From contig JAQGKH010000011.1 of the NCBI GenBank assembly GCA_028290225.1, positions 1 through 19,979 on the forward strand: DNA of 19,979 nt, read 5' to 3'. Every line of letters begins with the position of its first letter. Position 1 is the first letter of the stretch. Below are positions 1-8,965 of the stretch, in pieces. Origin of the DNA: Devosia sp. (GTDB taxonomy: Bacteria; Pseudomonadota; Alphaproteobacteria; Rhizobiales; Devosiaceae). The position numbers and the translations under genes were made by a program. The notes under the pieces were generated by a model. That model was not told the DNA's origin. It saw only the letters and a program-made list of their open reading frames with translations, and searched no databases.

Positions 1-1008
1 GCGATGATAAGCGACAATCACCGGCAGCAAGAACAGCGTGTAGTGAATCCAACCCAAGGGCGAAGCGAGCACGGCGGCGAGCATGCCAAGCGCACTGGCA
101 TGCAGCGTGCCGGGCCGGCGGAACCAGGCCCAGGCAGCCAGCGCCACGAGCAGCAAGGCGCTGAACGGGGTGCCAAGGAAGGGCACGCCGGCGCGCGCGG
201 CCAAGCCGGAAATCGAGGCATTGGTGAGAAAGAACGCCCGCTCCCCATCGGAGATCACCAGTTCCAGCCATTGCCGATAAATTTCGGGGCCGAAAACCGC
301 CAGGGGAATAGCGCTGATCACAGCTGCAGTCAGCACGGAAACCAAGCTCGGCAAGCGTTGGCCGGACAGGAACAGCAGCACCGGCCATACAAGGAAATTG
401 GGCTTCATGGCAATGACGAGGCCGATCAGGATGCCGGCCCAGATGGGCTGGTTGCGATCGAGCAGCAGCCAGGCCCCCACCGCCGCCAGCACCAGCGGCA
501 CATAGATCTGCCCCAGGTAAAGCGTATCCCAGAAGCCTGCCAGACCGAAGGCCCAGACGGCGAGCACGACACCGCGCCAATCCGGAGCGTAGCGCCGCAC
601 GAGCAGCAGCACGGCCACGGCATAAAGGGCGCAAGAAATCCAGGACCAGACCCAAAGCGACTGTTCCGGCGCAGCCAGATCGAACAGCTGAAACAGCAGC
701 GCCGAGATGGGAGGATTGAGGTTTGGATTCCAGGCTTCAAAGCCCGGGAAAACCACATGCGGCGTCAGTGGCGGATAAACACCGTAAGGGTTGAGACCCT
801 CGGCTGCCGCCCGTCCCGAAGCGACAAAGGCGCCAAAGTCCCACAAGCCGTGCGAAGGGAGCACCCGGCGAAGCTCACCGGTGATCGCCCACAGGGAGAA
901 GGCAACCAGCAAGATTGCCGCCAGTAAAGCGATAAGTCGGAAGGGGAACAGCGTGGCTGCGCGTGCCTGCAGCGGGGTCAATGAAACACCTGCATTATCG
1001 ATATCCAA
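1..1008 (-). CDS. GT87 (DUF2029)-type integral membrane glycosyltransferase, C-terminus cut by window edge
   Basis: The minus strand reads open from the left edge to a stop just upstream of position 1008, giving 336 visible residues with no stop codon inside the window. The protein is very hydrophobic, with a first membrane segment near residues 24-42 and many more after it. Its early loop has an Asp-Phe-Gly followed by NPYG (about residues 57-76) and a later NPNLNPP (94-100). This arrangement is typical of the GT87 polyprenyl-phosphate mannosyltransferase family, which moves a sugar from a lipid carrier on the outer face of the inner membrane. A GQ and a KPNF motif follow further on. No ATG fits: I chose TTG at 1008 because AAGG lies 6 nt upstream, and TTG at 981 is the alternative. 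Family assignment comes from recalled motifs; acceptor and donor cannot be told. Confidence 0.75.
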   Translation of the reverse strand, partial: MDIDNAGVSLTPLQARAATLFPFRLIALLAAILLVAFSLWAITGELRRVLPSHGLWDFGAFVASGRAAAEGLNPYGVYPPLTPHVVFPGFEAWNPNLNPPISALLFQLFDLAAPEQSLWVWSWISCALYAVAVLLLVRRYAPDWRGVVLAVWAFGLAGFWDTLYLGQIYVPLVLAAVGAWLLLDRNQPIWAGILIGLVIAMKPNFLVWPVLLFLSGQRLPSLVSVLTAAVISAIPLAVFGPEIYRQWLELVISDGERAFFLTNASISGLAARAGVPFLGTPFSALLLVALAAWAWFRRPGTLHASALGMLAAVLASPLGWIHYTLFLLPVIVAYHR

Positions 1009-1030
1009 GCAGCCTTAGGGCCTGACACAG

Positions 1031-1065
1031 AAAAACCGCTCTGGGGACAAAGCCCCAAAGCGGTT
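1031..1065 (-). terminator. Rho-independent terminator after the small membrane protein gene
   Basis: The arms AACCGCT (1034-1040) and AGCGGTT (1059-1065) pair perfectly, and an inner TGGGG/CCCCA pair closes the stem around a short loop. On the minus strand the stem is followed by a run of five T (complement of 1031-1035). It lies 24 bp past the stop of the 1089-1295 gene, so it should end that transcript before the glycosyltransferase gene. Confidence 0.85.
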
Positions 1066-1088
1066 CACCTCAGTTCAACGGCGCGCCA

Positions 1089-1295
1089 TTATGGCGTAGC
1101 GGGTGCTGCCGGGGTAGCCGGAGTCGTTGCTGCCGGTGCAGCCGGGGTGGTCGTCGTCGCCGGTGCGGCAGGTGCCGTCGTTTCGGCCGGGGTGGTCGTG
1201 GTTCCGGTGTTGGTGCCGGAATTGTTCATCAAGAAGATCGCGATGATAACCACCACGACCACGACGATGATGCCGATAATTACGTTCCTGTTCAC
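1089..1295 (-). CDS. Small single-span membrane protein with Thr/Pro/Ala-rich tail (68 aa)
   Basis: I do not recognise a named family. The GTG start at 1295 was chosen because GGAGG sits 6 nt upstream; longer versions would absorb that site. The protein begins VNRNVIIG and continues with a strongly hydrophobic helix of Val and Ile (about residues 5-24). A tail of about 40 residues follows, made almost only of Thr, Pro and Ala in loose TTTPA/APA repeats. The tail is coded by imperfect GCC/ACC-rich repeats, so length variation between strains is likely. The pattern suggests an N-in, C-out membrane anchor with a flexible periplasmic tail, as seen in many small envelope proteins. A strong terminator follows. 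The coding call rests on the ribosome binding site, the helix and the terminator; function is unknown. Confidence 0.7.
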   Translation of the reverse strand: MNRNVIIGIIVVVVVVIIAIFLMNNSGTNTGTTTTPAETTAPAAPATTTTPAAPAATTPATPAAPATP

Positions 1296-1320
1296 AAGTA
1301 ACCTCCATTTTGGCGCAGAT

Positions 1321-1356
1321 TTAACTCGCCAGAGCCACATTGGCTCCCTGGCTTAA
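1321..1356. promoter_or_regulatory. 36-bp imperfect dyad upstream of the small membrane protein gene
   Basis: GAGCCA (1332-1337) and TGGCTC (1341-1346) are perfect inverted arms around a 3-nt centre. An outer GCCA (1328-1331) pairs with TGGC (1349-1352), and TTAA flanks both ends (1321-1324 and 1353-1356). It lies 26 bp upstream of the GTG start at 1295, so it could be an operator or a leader hairpin of that gene. A GAATC (GANTC) site sits next to it at 1360-1364. Function is inference. Confidence 0.4.
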
Positions 1357-1508
1357 CCGGAATCAATTCTCCGCCGAATGCAGAGCTTCCAACCAGGTCG
1401 TGCCCATAAGCGAGCACCGCCTTTGATACGCATTTACCGGAGGGAACGGAAGGTCGCTCCTCCACATCCCTGTGCACAGTTCAGCCTCACAGCGCATAGA
1501 GAACAATC

Positions 1509-2135
1509 ATGCACCTGGTTTTGCTTGGCGACTCCATTCTGGACAACGGCGCCTATGTAGCCCGCGGCGGCGCGGTTGCCGAGCTCTTGCAGGAACAGGT
1601 GGGCTTAGGGGCACGGGTAAGCCTGCTGGCCAGGGACGGCGCGGTGATGGCGGGCGTGCTCGATCAACTCCGGCACCTGCCCGGGGATGCGACGCATCTG
1701 GTGATCAGTGCCGGCGGCAATGATGCCCTGCGGAGCGCAGGCGTTCTGCAGGAGCCGGCCGGGTCTGTTGCCGAGGCGCTGGGCCGGATCGAACCGATCC
1801 GCGATGCCTTTGCCCGAAACTACAGCGCCTTGCTGGACCGGGCAGGCGCGAGGCAACTGCCGACAGCTTTGTGTACCATCTATGATGTGCAACTGCCTGA
1901 TCCAACGCAGCGCCGCCTGGCCAATCTGGCCCTGGCCCTGCTCAACGATGTGATTACCCGCGAAGCAGTGCGGCTGAGATGGCCGGTGATCGACCTGCGC
2001 GTACTTTTCGGCGAGCCCGGCGATTATGCCAATGCCATCGAGCCTTCCGCCGCGGGAGCGCGCAAGATAGCAGTGGCCGCGGCAGCCATCGCGTACAGCC
2101 ACGATTTTGGTGGCCCATCATCATTTTACGGCTGA
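1509..2135 (+). CDS. SGNH/GDSL-family hydrolase
   Basis: The 208-residue protein has block I as GDSILDN at residues 7-13, with Ser9 as the expected nucleophile. A glycine in ARDGA (41-45) fits block II, and GGND (69-72) is a clear block III supplying oxyanion-hole residues. The C-terminal block V, normally Asp-x-x-His, is replaced by NAIEPSAAG (175-183). I recall this variant from a subset of bacterial GDSL proteins, so it may be a subfamily trait rather than damage. No signal peptide or membrane segment is seen, so it probably acts in the cytosol. The ATG at 1509 has AGAG 8 nt upstream. It is a single gene followed by 182 bp before tctC. Substrate, probably an ester or acyl group, is unknown. 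Confidence 0.85.
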   Translation: MHLVLLGDSILDNGAYVARGGAVAELLQEQVGLGARVSLLARDGAVMAGVLDQLRHLPGDATHLVISAGGNDALRSAGVLQEPAGSVAEALGRIEPIRDAFARNYSALLDRAGARQLPTALCTIYDVQLPDPTQRRLANLALALLNDVITREAVRLRWPVIDLRVLFGEPGDYANAIEPSAAGARKIAVAAAAIAYSHDFGGPSSFYG

Positions 2136-2317
2136 ACGCGCGCCCGCCCAATGGGGGCGAAGGGCGAGCCTGAGAACTGTTGAGCGGCACGAATGACGAT
2201 TGCACGTTGCGCCTGAAAATGCCCTATTGAGGCCTCGCCGCTACGGTTCGGCAGCGGAACGCGACGCCGTGCAAAGCATGATGCGAACGACGTTCCCGAT
2301 TTGATTTGGGAGGTTTT

Positions 2318-3262
2318 ATGAACAAACTGGTTTTGGCTGCACTGATCTCGGGCGCCATGGCGCTGCCCGCATTCGCCGCTGACTACACCATCATGGCCCC
2401 GGCGGCCCCCGGCGGCGGTTGGGATCAAACCGCACGCTCGATGCAGGAGGCGCTGCAGTCCGAGGGGATTTCGGGCAATGTGCAGGTCACCAATGTTCCC
2501 GGCGCTGGCGGCACCATCGGCCTGGCGCAGTTCGTCAACCAGTCGAGCGGCAATGCAAACGCCCTGATTGTTGGCGGTTATGTGATGGTCGGCGCCATTC
2601 TCACCAATGCATCGCCCGTGACACTGGAACAGGTCACGCCAATTGCACGCCTGACGGGTGAAGCCGTGGTCGTGGTGGTGCCCGCCGCATCCGAATTGCA
2701 GAGCATGGATGATCTGGTGGCCAAGCTGAAGGCCGATCCTGGTTCGGTATCCTGGGCTGGCGGCTCGGCCGGCGGGGCGGATCACATCACCGCTGGCTTG
2801 ATTGCCAAGACCGTTGGGGTAGATCCCACTGCCGTGAACTACATCGCTTATTCGGGCGGCGGCGAAGCCCTCGCGGCGCTGCTGGGCGGGCAGGTAACTG
2901 TCGGCATTTCGGGCTATAGCGAATTCTCCGCGCAGATCGGCGCCGGTGAATTGCGGCTGCTGGCGGTGTCCAGCGACGAGCGCATCCCCGGGGTTGACGC
3001 CCCCACGCTGCGCGAAGCGGGGGTCGACATGGCACTCCAGAACTGGCGCATGGTTGCCGCTGCTCCCGGCATCACCGATGAACAGAAAGCCTCGATCACC
3101 GCCGACATCGAGAAGATGGTGAATTCCGCGGCATGGAAAGCCACGCTGGAAACCAAGGGCTGGGTCAACACCTACCTGGCCGGAGATGAGTTTACCGCAC
3201 AACTGGCACAGGACACCCAAGCAACTGCCGCCATCCTGAAAGACATCGGCCTCGTGCAATGA
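2318..3262 (+). CDS. tctC: Tripartite tricarboxylate transporter substrate-binding protein (TctC/Bug family)
   Basis: This periplasmic binding protein captures a carboxylate and delivers it to the TctAB membrane complex. The ATG at 2318 has GGGAGG 4 nt upstream; a TTG 12 nt earlier would place that site inside the gene. The first 20 residues form a Sec signal peptide ending ALPAFA before ADY. The mature part carries the family signature PGGGWDQTAR (about residues 31-40), which forms the ligand carboxylate pocket. It also shows the Gly-rich NVPGAGGTIG stretch and the YSGGGEALAALLGGQV region. Length (314 aa) is normal for the family. The stop overlaps tctB by 4 nt, so the three genes form one operon. 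The substrate could be citrate, another di- or tricarboxylate, or an aromatic acid; sequence alone does not decide. Confidence 0.93.
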   Translation: MNKLVLAALISGAMALPAFAADYTIMAPAAPGGGWDQTARSMQEALQSEGISGNVQVTNVPGAGGTIGLAQFVNQSSGNANALIVGGYVMVGAILTNASPVTLEQVTPIARLTGEAVVVVVPAASELQSMDDLVAKLKADPGSVSWAGGSAGGADHITAGLIAKTVGVDPTAVNYIAYSGGGEALAALLGGQVTVGISGYSEFSAQIGAGELRLLAVSSDERIPGVDAPTLREAGVDMALQNWRMVAAAPGITDEQKASITADIEKMVNSAAWKATLETKGWVNTYLAGDEFTAQLAQDTQATAAILKDIGLVQ

Positions 3263-3744
3263 GTCCAGGCGAACCCGATCTCTCGCGTCGCCCCGATGGG
3301 GCGGCGCTTGTCATAGCAGCGGTGCTTGCCGCAATTGCGGCAGTGATCATCTGGCAAACCAGCCAGATGCGCGTTCCGCCCATTCAGGCCAAAGTTGGTC
3401 CCACTGTTTTCCCCTACATCATCGCCGGCGGACTGCTGCTGTTGTCGGTGGGGACGGTGCTTGATGCGGTCCGGCGCAAGTTTCCGGCCCGCGATCACGA
3501 CAACTACAATCCCATCTGGTGGATCATCGGTGGCCTGGTGACCCAGTTGTTGTTATTGACCACAGTCGGCTTTTCCGTCGCCACGGGCATCCTGTTTGCC
3601 TTCACTGCCAAGGCGTTCGGGCGCGGGCCGCTGTGGCAGACGATCCCGATCGGCATCGTGTTCGCCTTCGTTGTCTGGTTTATCTTTGCCAAGGGACTGC
3701 AGTTGTCACTGCCCGCAGGCCCGCTCGAGCGGCTCATTCCCTGA
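3259..3744 (+). CDS. tctB: Tripartite tricarboxylate transporter small membrane subunit TctB
   Basis: The 161-residue protein has the short N-terminal cytoplasmic stretch and four hydrophobic segments expected of TctB (about residues 14-32, 50-69, 87-115 and 129-145). TctB is the small, poorly conserved membrane subunit that partners TctA in the inner membrane. The start overlaps the tctC stop in an ATGA junction (3259-3262), which implies translational coupling. tctA begins 13 bp after its stop. Sequence similarity alone would be a weak guide for this family, but position between tctC and tctA and the membrane topology make the call secure. Confidence 0.9.
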   Translation: MSPGEPDLSRRPDGAALVIAAVLAAIAAVIIWQTSQMRVPPIQAKVGPTVFPYIIAGGLLLLSVGTVLDAVRRKFPARDHDNYNPIWWIIGGLVTQLLLLTTVGFSVATGILFAFTAKAFGRGPLWQTIPIGIVFAFVVWFIFAKGLQLSLPAGPLERLIP

Positions 3745-3757
3745 CCGAGAGTTTGTT

Positions 3758-5305
<1,548 letters not shown>

Positions 5306-5339
5306 CCCAGCCAAGGGCGCCCAAACACCCCAGGCAACG

Positions 5340-5375
5340 AAAAGCCCGGCGATCCAGAGGATCGTCCGGGCTTTT
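5340..5375. terminator. Bidirectional Rho-independent terminator between tctA and the 57-aa gene
   Basis: AAAAGCCCGG at 5340-5349 pairs with CCGGGCTTTT at 5366-5375, and GATCC/GGATC extends the stem around a 3-nt loop. T runs follow on both strands, so it can end tctCBA on the plus strand and the 5437-5610 gene on the minus strand. Confidence 0.9.
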
Positions 5376-5436
5376 CAGCGTTATCGGGTCAACCGGTCAG
5401 GTCGCGGTGGGAGGAGCCGCGCCCGGACCGAAGCGA

Positions 5437-5610
5437 CTAGCGCTTGCCGATGGAACGGAAAGCGTCCTGGTCGATGCCGAGGGTCTGCAGGTGCCTGGCC
5501 TTGGGCTGCCGTCCCGCCTCGACTGCCGATGCCACGGCAGCAGCACTGCCAAAAACGTCGGCGATGTTGCCAAGGGTCGCAAACACATTCTTGCTGCGCA
5601 GGGTGCTCAT
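5437..5610 (-). CDS. Small conserved-looking protein of unknown function (57 aa)
   Basis: The start at 5610 (MSTLRSKNV) has GAGGA 9 nt upstream; an in-frame ATG at 5655 would add 15 unremarkable residues. The protein has an Ala-rich, mildly amphipathic middle (GSAAAVASAVEAG, about residues 21-33) and a basic C-terminal half ending in HLQTLGIDQDAFRSIGKR. The LGID..F ending resembles that of many tiny alphaproteobacterial proteins, but I cannot name a family. It has no convincing membrane helix or signal peptide. It is transcribed in the same direction as the glycosyltransferase at 5808-7670, 197 bp away, and ends at the shared terminator. The gap suggests it has its own promoter. Confidence 0.6.
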   Translation of the reverse strand: MSTLRSKNVFATLGNIADVFGSAAAVASAVEAGRQPKARHLQTLGIDQDAFRSIGKR

Positions 5611-5807
5611 GTTCAGGTCCTCGTTCAGGCCGGCAGGCTGCCAGGCCGCTTTCATGATGCATAGATGGCCCCGAGAGCCGCGTTACACCAGAGCTAAACC
5701 GGCATCTCAGCCATGCGTGAGGGGCACCCCTACCCCATCAAATCCGGCAAAAGTGCTGTTAACCGGGCATTATCATTCTCAAGCTTGCAGCCAGAGCATG
5801 GCTGGCG

Positions 5808-7670
5808 CTAGCGGCTGGCAAAGAGGCGCTGGGTGGGACGGGCAGGCTGCAACAGCCGCAATCCTCCCCGCGCTACCGGCCGGTGCCTGGTCTTGGCCCA
5901 ATAAAATGGCCGATTGGTGAGCTCATGGAGGGCGCGCAAGGTGGCTCCGGCCAGCAGCAGCCAATACACGGGCAACAGGAGCTGGAGCATCAGGAGATCA
6001 CCGCGACCGGAGCGGCGCAGGCCCACCCAGGTGGTCACCACCGCGCTGCCATATCCCAGGGCAAAAATGGCGAGGTAAAGGGTCGACCACATGTCCCAGC
6101 CCAGCCCCCAGGGAGAGACACCCAGCAGCCAGCGCCCAAGGATCGTGCCCAGGAGCCCCACATGCAGGATGGGCGCGATGATCATGCTCAGGATCATGAT
6201 CTCAAAGGCAATGGTCCGGCGCCAGCCGGCTTGCTTGAGCAAAAGCCTCGGGTTGCGATTGTGGACGATGAAGGTTTGCATCCAACCCTTCATCCAGCGC
6301 GATCTTTGCGCCATCCAAGCGTGCAGCTGGGTGGGCGCCTCTTCAAGCGTTGGCAGGTCGATGGTTTCAACAACATGGCGCAGCCGGGCGAGGCGAATGC
6401 CCAGATCGGCGTCTTCGGTGACGTTGAAGGCGTCCCACCCACCAATTTCACGGAGCGTTGAAATCCTGAAGTGATTGGAGGTCCCGCCAAGGGGCATCGG
6501 CAAGCCCCAGCGGGCAAGCGCGGGCAGCAGCACGGTAAAGAGCCCCGCATATTCTCCCGCGAACAAGGCCGCAAGCCAGTTTTCGGCGCCATTGTCGATC
6601 AGGAGCCGCGCCTGGATGCATTGCAGTTGCGGGGCGTCGCGGAAGCGGTTGGCCGCGCGCCAGAGCTGGTCGGGATGGGGAGTATCCTCGGCATCAAAGA
6701 TCACGACATATTCGCCCCGGCAGAGCGGCAGGGCAAAGTCCATTGCCTTGGGCTTGGTGCGCGGAAGAGCATCGGGAACGGCAACGAGCGAAAAATAGGG
6801 GTGATGGAGTTGCGCCTCGACGGCCTGCACAGTGGATAGCGAGCTGGCTTCGACCACGAAGATGATGTCGAGCTTGTCCTTGGGATAGTTGAGCGAGGAC
6901 ATGGCAAGCGCCAGTTGCGGCACCATGGCAGCTTCATCGCGCAGGGGAATGAGCACCGAATACACCGGCAGGCCGGCATCATCGCCGTGCGCGCTGGATT
7001 GAGTTTGGGCGGGGAGCGGCACCAGGAGCGCTGCGAGCCGGACCACGGCGGGCAGGACCAGCAGCAGCAGCGCAAACGGCAACAGCCAGAGCTGGCTGAC
7101 ATAGGGGGCCATCAGCACCAGAGCGACCAGCACCAAGATGGCGAGCACAAAAGCGCTGCGGGCGCCTGCTGTCAGTTCCAGCTGGGCCGCAGCATTAGGC
7201 CAGCGGCGCGCAAGGTTTTGCCGCGCGCCGTCGATAAGCGCCGCGCCCGAGGCGCGCACGAGGTAGTCGCGCAGACTGCGCTCGGGCACGAGGCAGAGAC
7301 AGCGCGCCAGATCGGGGTGCTGCACCAGCGCTGATTTGAGCCGCAGCATACCCAGGAAGTCGGGGGCGCAGAACGCCACGTCCCGGTCCAGAACGCGCAG
7401 GCGCACCAGCCGAATTTCGCGGAGGGCATCAAGGTGCAGCGGCTCAAGTTGCCCCTGCAGATGGCTGGGCACCTGCGGATAGAATGCCAGCCCGGCCCAG
7501 CCTGCGGCCCGCTCCATGACCTTGGCGTCGCCCGTGTGCAGAACCGTGGCGCAATAATGCAGCGGATCCACTTCTCGCTCGAATGCGGCGTCCAGAATGT
7601 CACGAGCCGCGGCTTCATCAGAGCAAGCGTCCCCGAGCACGCTCCTGATCAGCTCCACCGCATCGGACAT
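5808..7670 (-). CDS. Processive GT2 family glycosyltransferase, BcsA-like, with N-terminal cytoplasmic extension
   Basis: This membrane enzyme should polymerise a polysaccharide from nucleotide sugars. Numbered from the ATG at 7670, an N-terminal soluble region covers about residues 1-170 and resembles the regulatory N-terminal part attached to many rhizobial GT2 proteins. Two membrane helices follow (about 173-220). The catalytic domain begins near VYSVLIPLRDE (236-246). It has DAED (326-329) for nucleotide and metal binding, TEDADLG (418-424) with the catalytic Asp, and QRSRW (455-459), the Q-x-x-R-W motif of processive enzymes. Further helices occupy about 487-580 before NRPFYWAKTRH. The polymer cannot be told; no bcsB, export or PilZ gene adjoins it. 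A start 45 bp upstream is possible but has no better ribosome binding site. Confidence 0.88.
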   Translation of the reverse strand: MSDAVELIRSVLGDACSDEAAARDILDAAFEREVDPLHYCATVLHTGDAKVMERAAGWAGLAFYPQVPSHLQGQLEPLHLDALREIRLVRLRVLDRDVAFCAPDFLGMLRLKSALVQHPDLARCLCLVPERSLRDYLVRASGAALIDGARQNLARRWPNAAAQLELTAGARSAFVLAILVLVALVLMAPYVSQLWLLPFALLLLVLPAVVRLAALLVPLPAQTQSSAHGDDAGLPVYSVLIPLRDEAAMVPQLALAMSSLNYPKDKLDIIFVVEASSLSTVQAVEAQLHHPYFSLVAVPDALPRTKPKAMDFALPLCRGEYVVIFDAEDTPHPDQLWRAANRFRDAPQLQCIQARLLIDNGAENWLAALFAGEYAGLFTVLLPALARWGLPMPLGGTSNHFRISTLREIGGWDAFNVTEDADLGIRLARLRHVVETIDLPTLEEAPTQLHAWMAQRSRWMKGWMQTFIVHNRNPRLLLKQAGWRRTIAFEIMILSMIIAPILHVGLLGTILGRWLLGVSPWGLGWDMWSTLYLAIFALGYGSAVVTTWVGLRRSGRGDLLMLQLLLPVYWLLLAGATLRALHELTNRPFYWAKTRHRPVARGGLRLLQPARPTQRLFASR

Positions 7671-7754
7671 GTGTGTTTCGCCCCACCCTACGGGTTCATA
7701 CTGACACAGTCGCAAAGTGGTGCAAGTGCCGGCTATGCAAAGGGTTTACGCAGC

Positions 7755-7786
7755 AAAAGGCCGCCAACCCGTGCAGGTCGGCGGCC
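7755..7786 (-). terminator. Rho-independent terminator of the argD-argF-hslO transcript
   Basis: GGCCGCC (7759-7765) and GGCGGCC (7780-7786) form a stem, extended by ACC/GGT after one mismatch, with a loop of about 6 nt. On the minus strand it is followed by TTTT (complement of 7755-7758). It lies 24 bp past the hslO stop. Confidence 0.8.
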
Positions 7787-7809
7787 CGAACAGTGCGCGC
7801 CTGGGCGAG

Positions 7810-8826
7810 CTAGTGCTTGGCGTCGAACTGGTGCGGATTGAAGCGATACGCCGTGGAGCAGAATTCGCAAACCACCTCGATTTCGCCGTCCACCGCCATC
7901 TCCTCGCGCTCCTCAGCCGAGAAGCTGTTGGCCAGCATGTCTTCGATGCGATCGGGGGAGCAGGTGCAGCGCTCTTCCATCGGCAACGGGGTGAACACCC
8001 GCACTTCGGTTTCGTGGTAGAGGCGGAACAACAGCCGCTCGGGCGACAGGTCGGGATCGGCGAGTTCGACGTCTTCAAGCGTCGCCAGCAGCGTCTTGGC
8101 TTCGTTCCAGCCATCGGGCTCCTCGAAATCGGGATCGGTCATTTCCGGATTGTCCCAATTGCCGTCGCCCGGCAGGTCGGCCATCACCGCCATGCCATTT
8201 TCGGGCAGGTGCTGGATCAGGATGCCGCCGGCGCGCCAATGGGGGCGATGATCGCCCTTGCGCGTGAATTCGGCTACGGCCAGGCGCACCATGGTCGGGA
8301 TCTGCTCGGACTGCATGAAATAGGTATGCGCCACTTCTTCGAGCGAATTGCCGTCCAGCGCAACAATGCCCTGATAGCGCTCGGTATGGGGGCCCTGATC
8401 GATGGTCATTGCCAGGTGCCCGTGGCCGAGCAATTGACCGGGCTGCAGCTTGCCGTCCTCGGCGGCCTTAGTGAGCGCTTCCTGATCGAAGCGGGCATAA
8501 CCGCGCAGGCCGTCTGGGGCGTCGAAATCCACCACAATGAGGTTTACCGGGCCATCGGTCTGGGTTTGCATGATGAACCGGCCGTCGAACTTGAGCGAGG
8601 AGCCAATCAAGGCGGCCAGTACCACGGCTTCACCCAGCAGGCGCGCGACCGGCGCCGGGTAGGCGTGGCGAGACAGGATGGCATCCAGCGCATCGCCGAG
8701 GCGAACGGCACGGCCGCGCGTGTCGAGCTTATCGAGCGTGAACGGAACCACGGCATCGTCACCCGTTTCGGGGCGATCCAGCCCCAGGGACGACATCAGG
8801 TTCTCAGTGGCAGCAGTGTCCGTCAT
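7810..8826 (-). CDS. hslO: Redox-regulated molecular chaperone Hsp33
   Basis: Hsp33 is a cytosolic holdase that is switched on when oxidative stress releases zinc from four conserved cysteines. Both pairs are here, CTC at residues 287-289 and CEFC at 320-323, in the family spacing of about 30 residues. The N-terminal substrate-binding fold is recognisable from the GEAVVLAALIGSSLKFDGRF and GPVNLIVVDF regions. The 338-residue length is slightly long for the family, as in other alphaproteobacteria. ATG at 8826 (MTDTAATENL) is preferred over frames reaching back to 8931, which would read through the hairpins of the spacer; its ribosome binding site is weak. It is the third gene after argD and argF and ends at a terminator. 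Confidence 0.95.
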   Translation of the reverse strand: MTDTAATENLMSSLGLDRPETGDDAVVPFTLDKLDTRGRAVRLGDALDAILSRHAYPAPVARLLGEAVVLAALIGSSLKFDGRFIMQTQTDGPVNLIVVDFDAPDGLRGYARFDQEALTKAAEDGKLQPGQLLGHGHLAMTIDQGPHTERYQGIVALDGNSLEEVAHTYFMQSEQIPTMVRLAVAEFTRKGDHRPHWRAGGILIQHLPENGMAVMADLPGDGNWDNPEMTDPDFEEPDGWNEAKTLLATLEDVELADPDLSPERLLFRLYHETEVRVFTPLPMEERCTCSPDRIEDMLANSFSAEEREEMAVDGEIEVVCEFCSTAYRFNPHQFDAKH

Positions 8827-8846
8827 TGGCTTAACTTTCGCATGGC

Positions 8847-8943
8847 CGGATCCCTTGGTTGATCGATCCGAAACGGCCGCTGGTGCGTGGAGCGCACTCC
8901 GGTTCTTCACAGCAGTGAAGAACGACACCATGGCTTGGCCATG
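8847..8943 (-). promoter_or_regulatory. Three perfect hairpins in the argF-hslO spacer
   Basis: The 139-bp gap holds CGGATC/GATCCG (8847-8852 with 8865-8870, 12-nt loop), GTTCTTCAC/GTGAAGAAC (8902-8910 with 8915-8923, 4-nt loop, 9 perfect pairs) and CATGGC/GCCATG (8929-8934 with 8938-8943). None is followed by a T run on the minus strand, so they do not look like simple terminators. They may stabilise or process the transcript between the arginine genes and hslO, or be protein-binding dyads for an hslO promoter. Confidence 0.5.
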
Positions 8944-8965
8944 ACCGGCGCACCGGCGCTATGGC

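Noticed and set aside
4..927. A 307-codon open frame on the plus strand at the left edge
   Set aside because: Its composition is hydrophilic and repetitive, while the minus strand reads as a coherent multi-span GT87 protein.
1100..1215. Repeats in the tail of the small membrane protein as a possible CRISPR or satellite array
   Set aside because: The repeats are short, in frame and imperfect, coding Thr/Pro/Ala; there are no spacers of constant length.
2126..3259. A 377-codon open frame on the minus strand opposite tctC
   Set aside because: It runs antisense through a gene with a signal peptide and Bug-family signature, and has no motif of its own.
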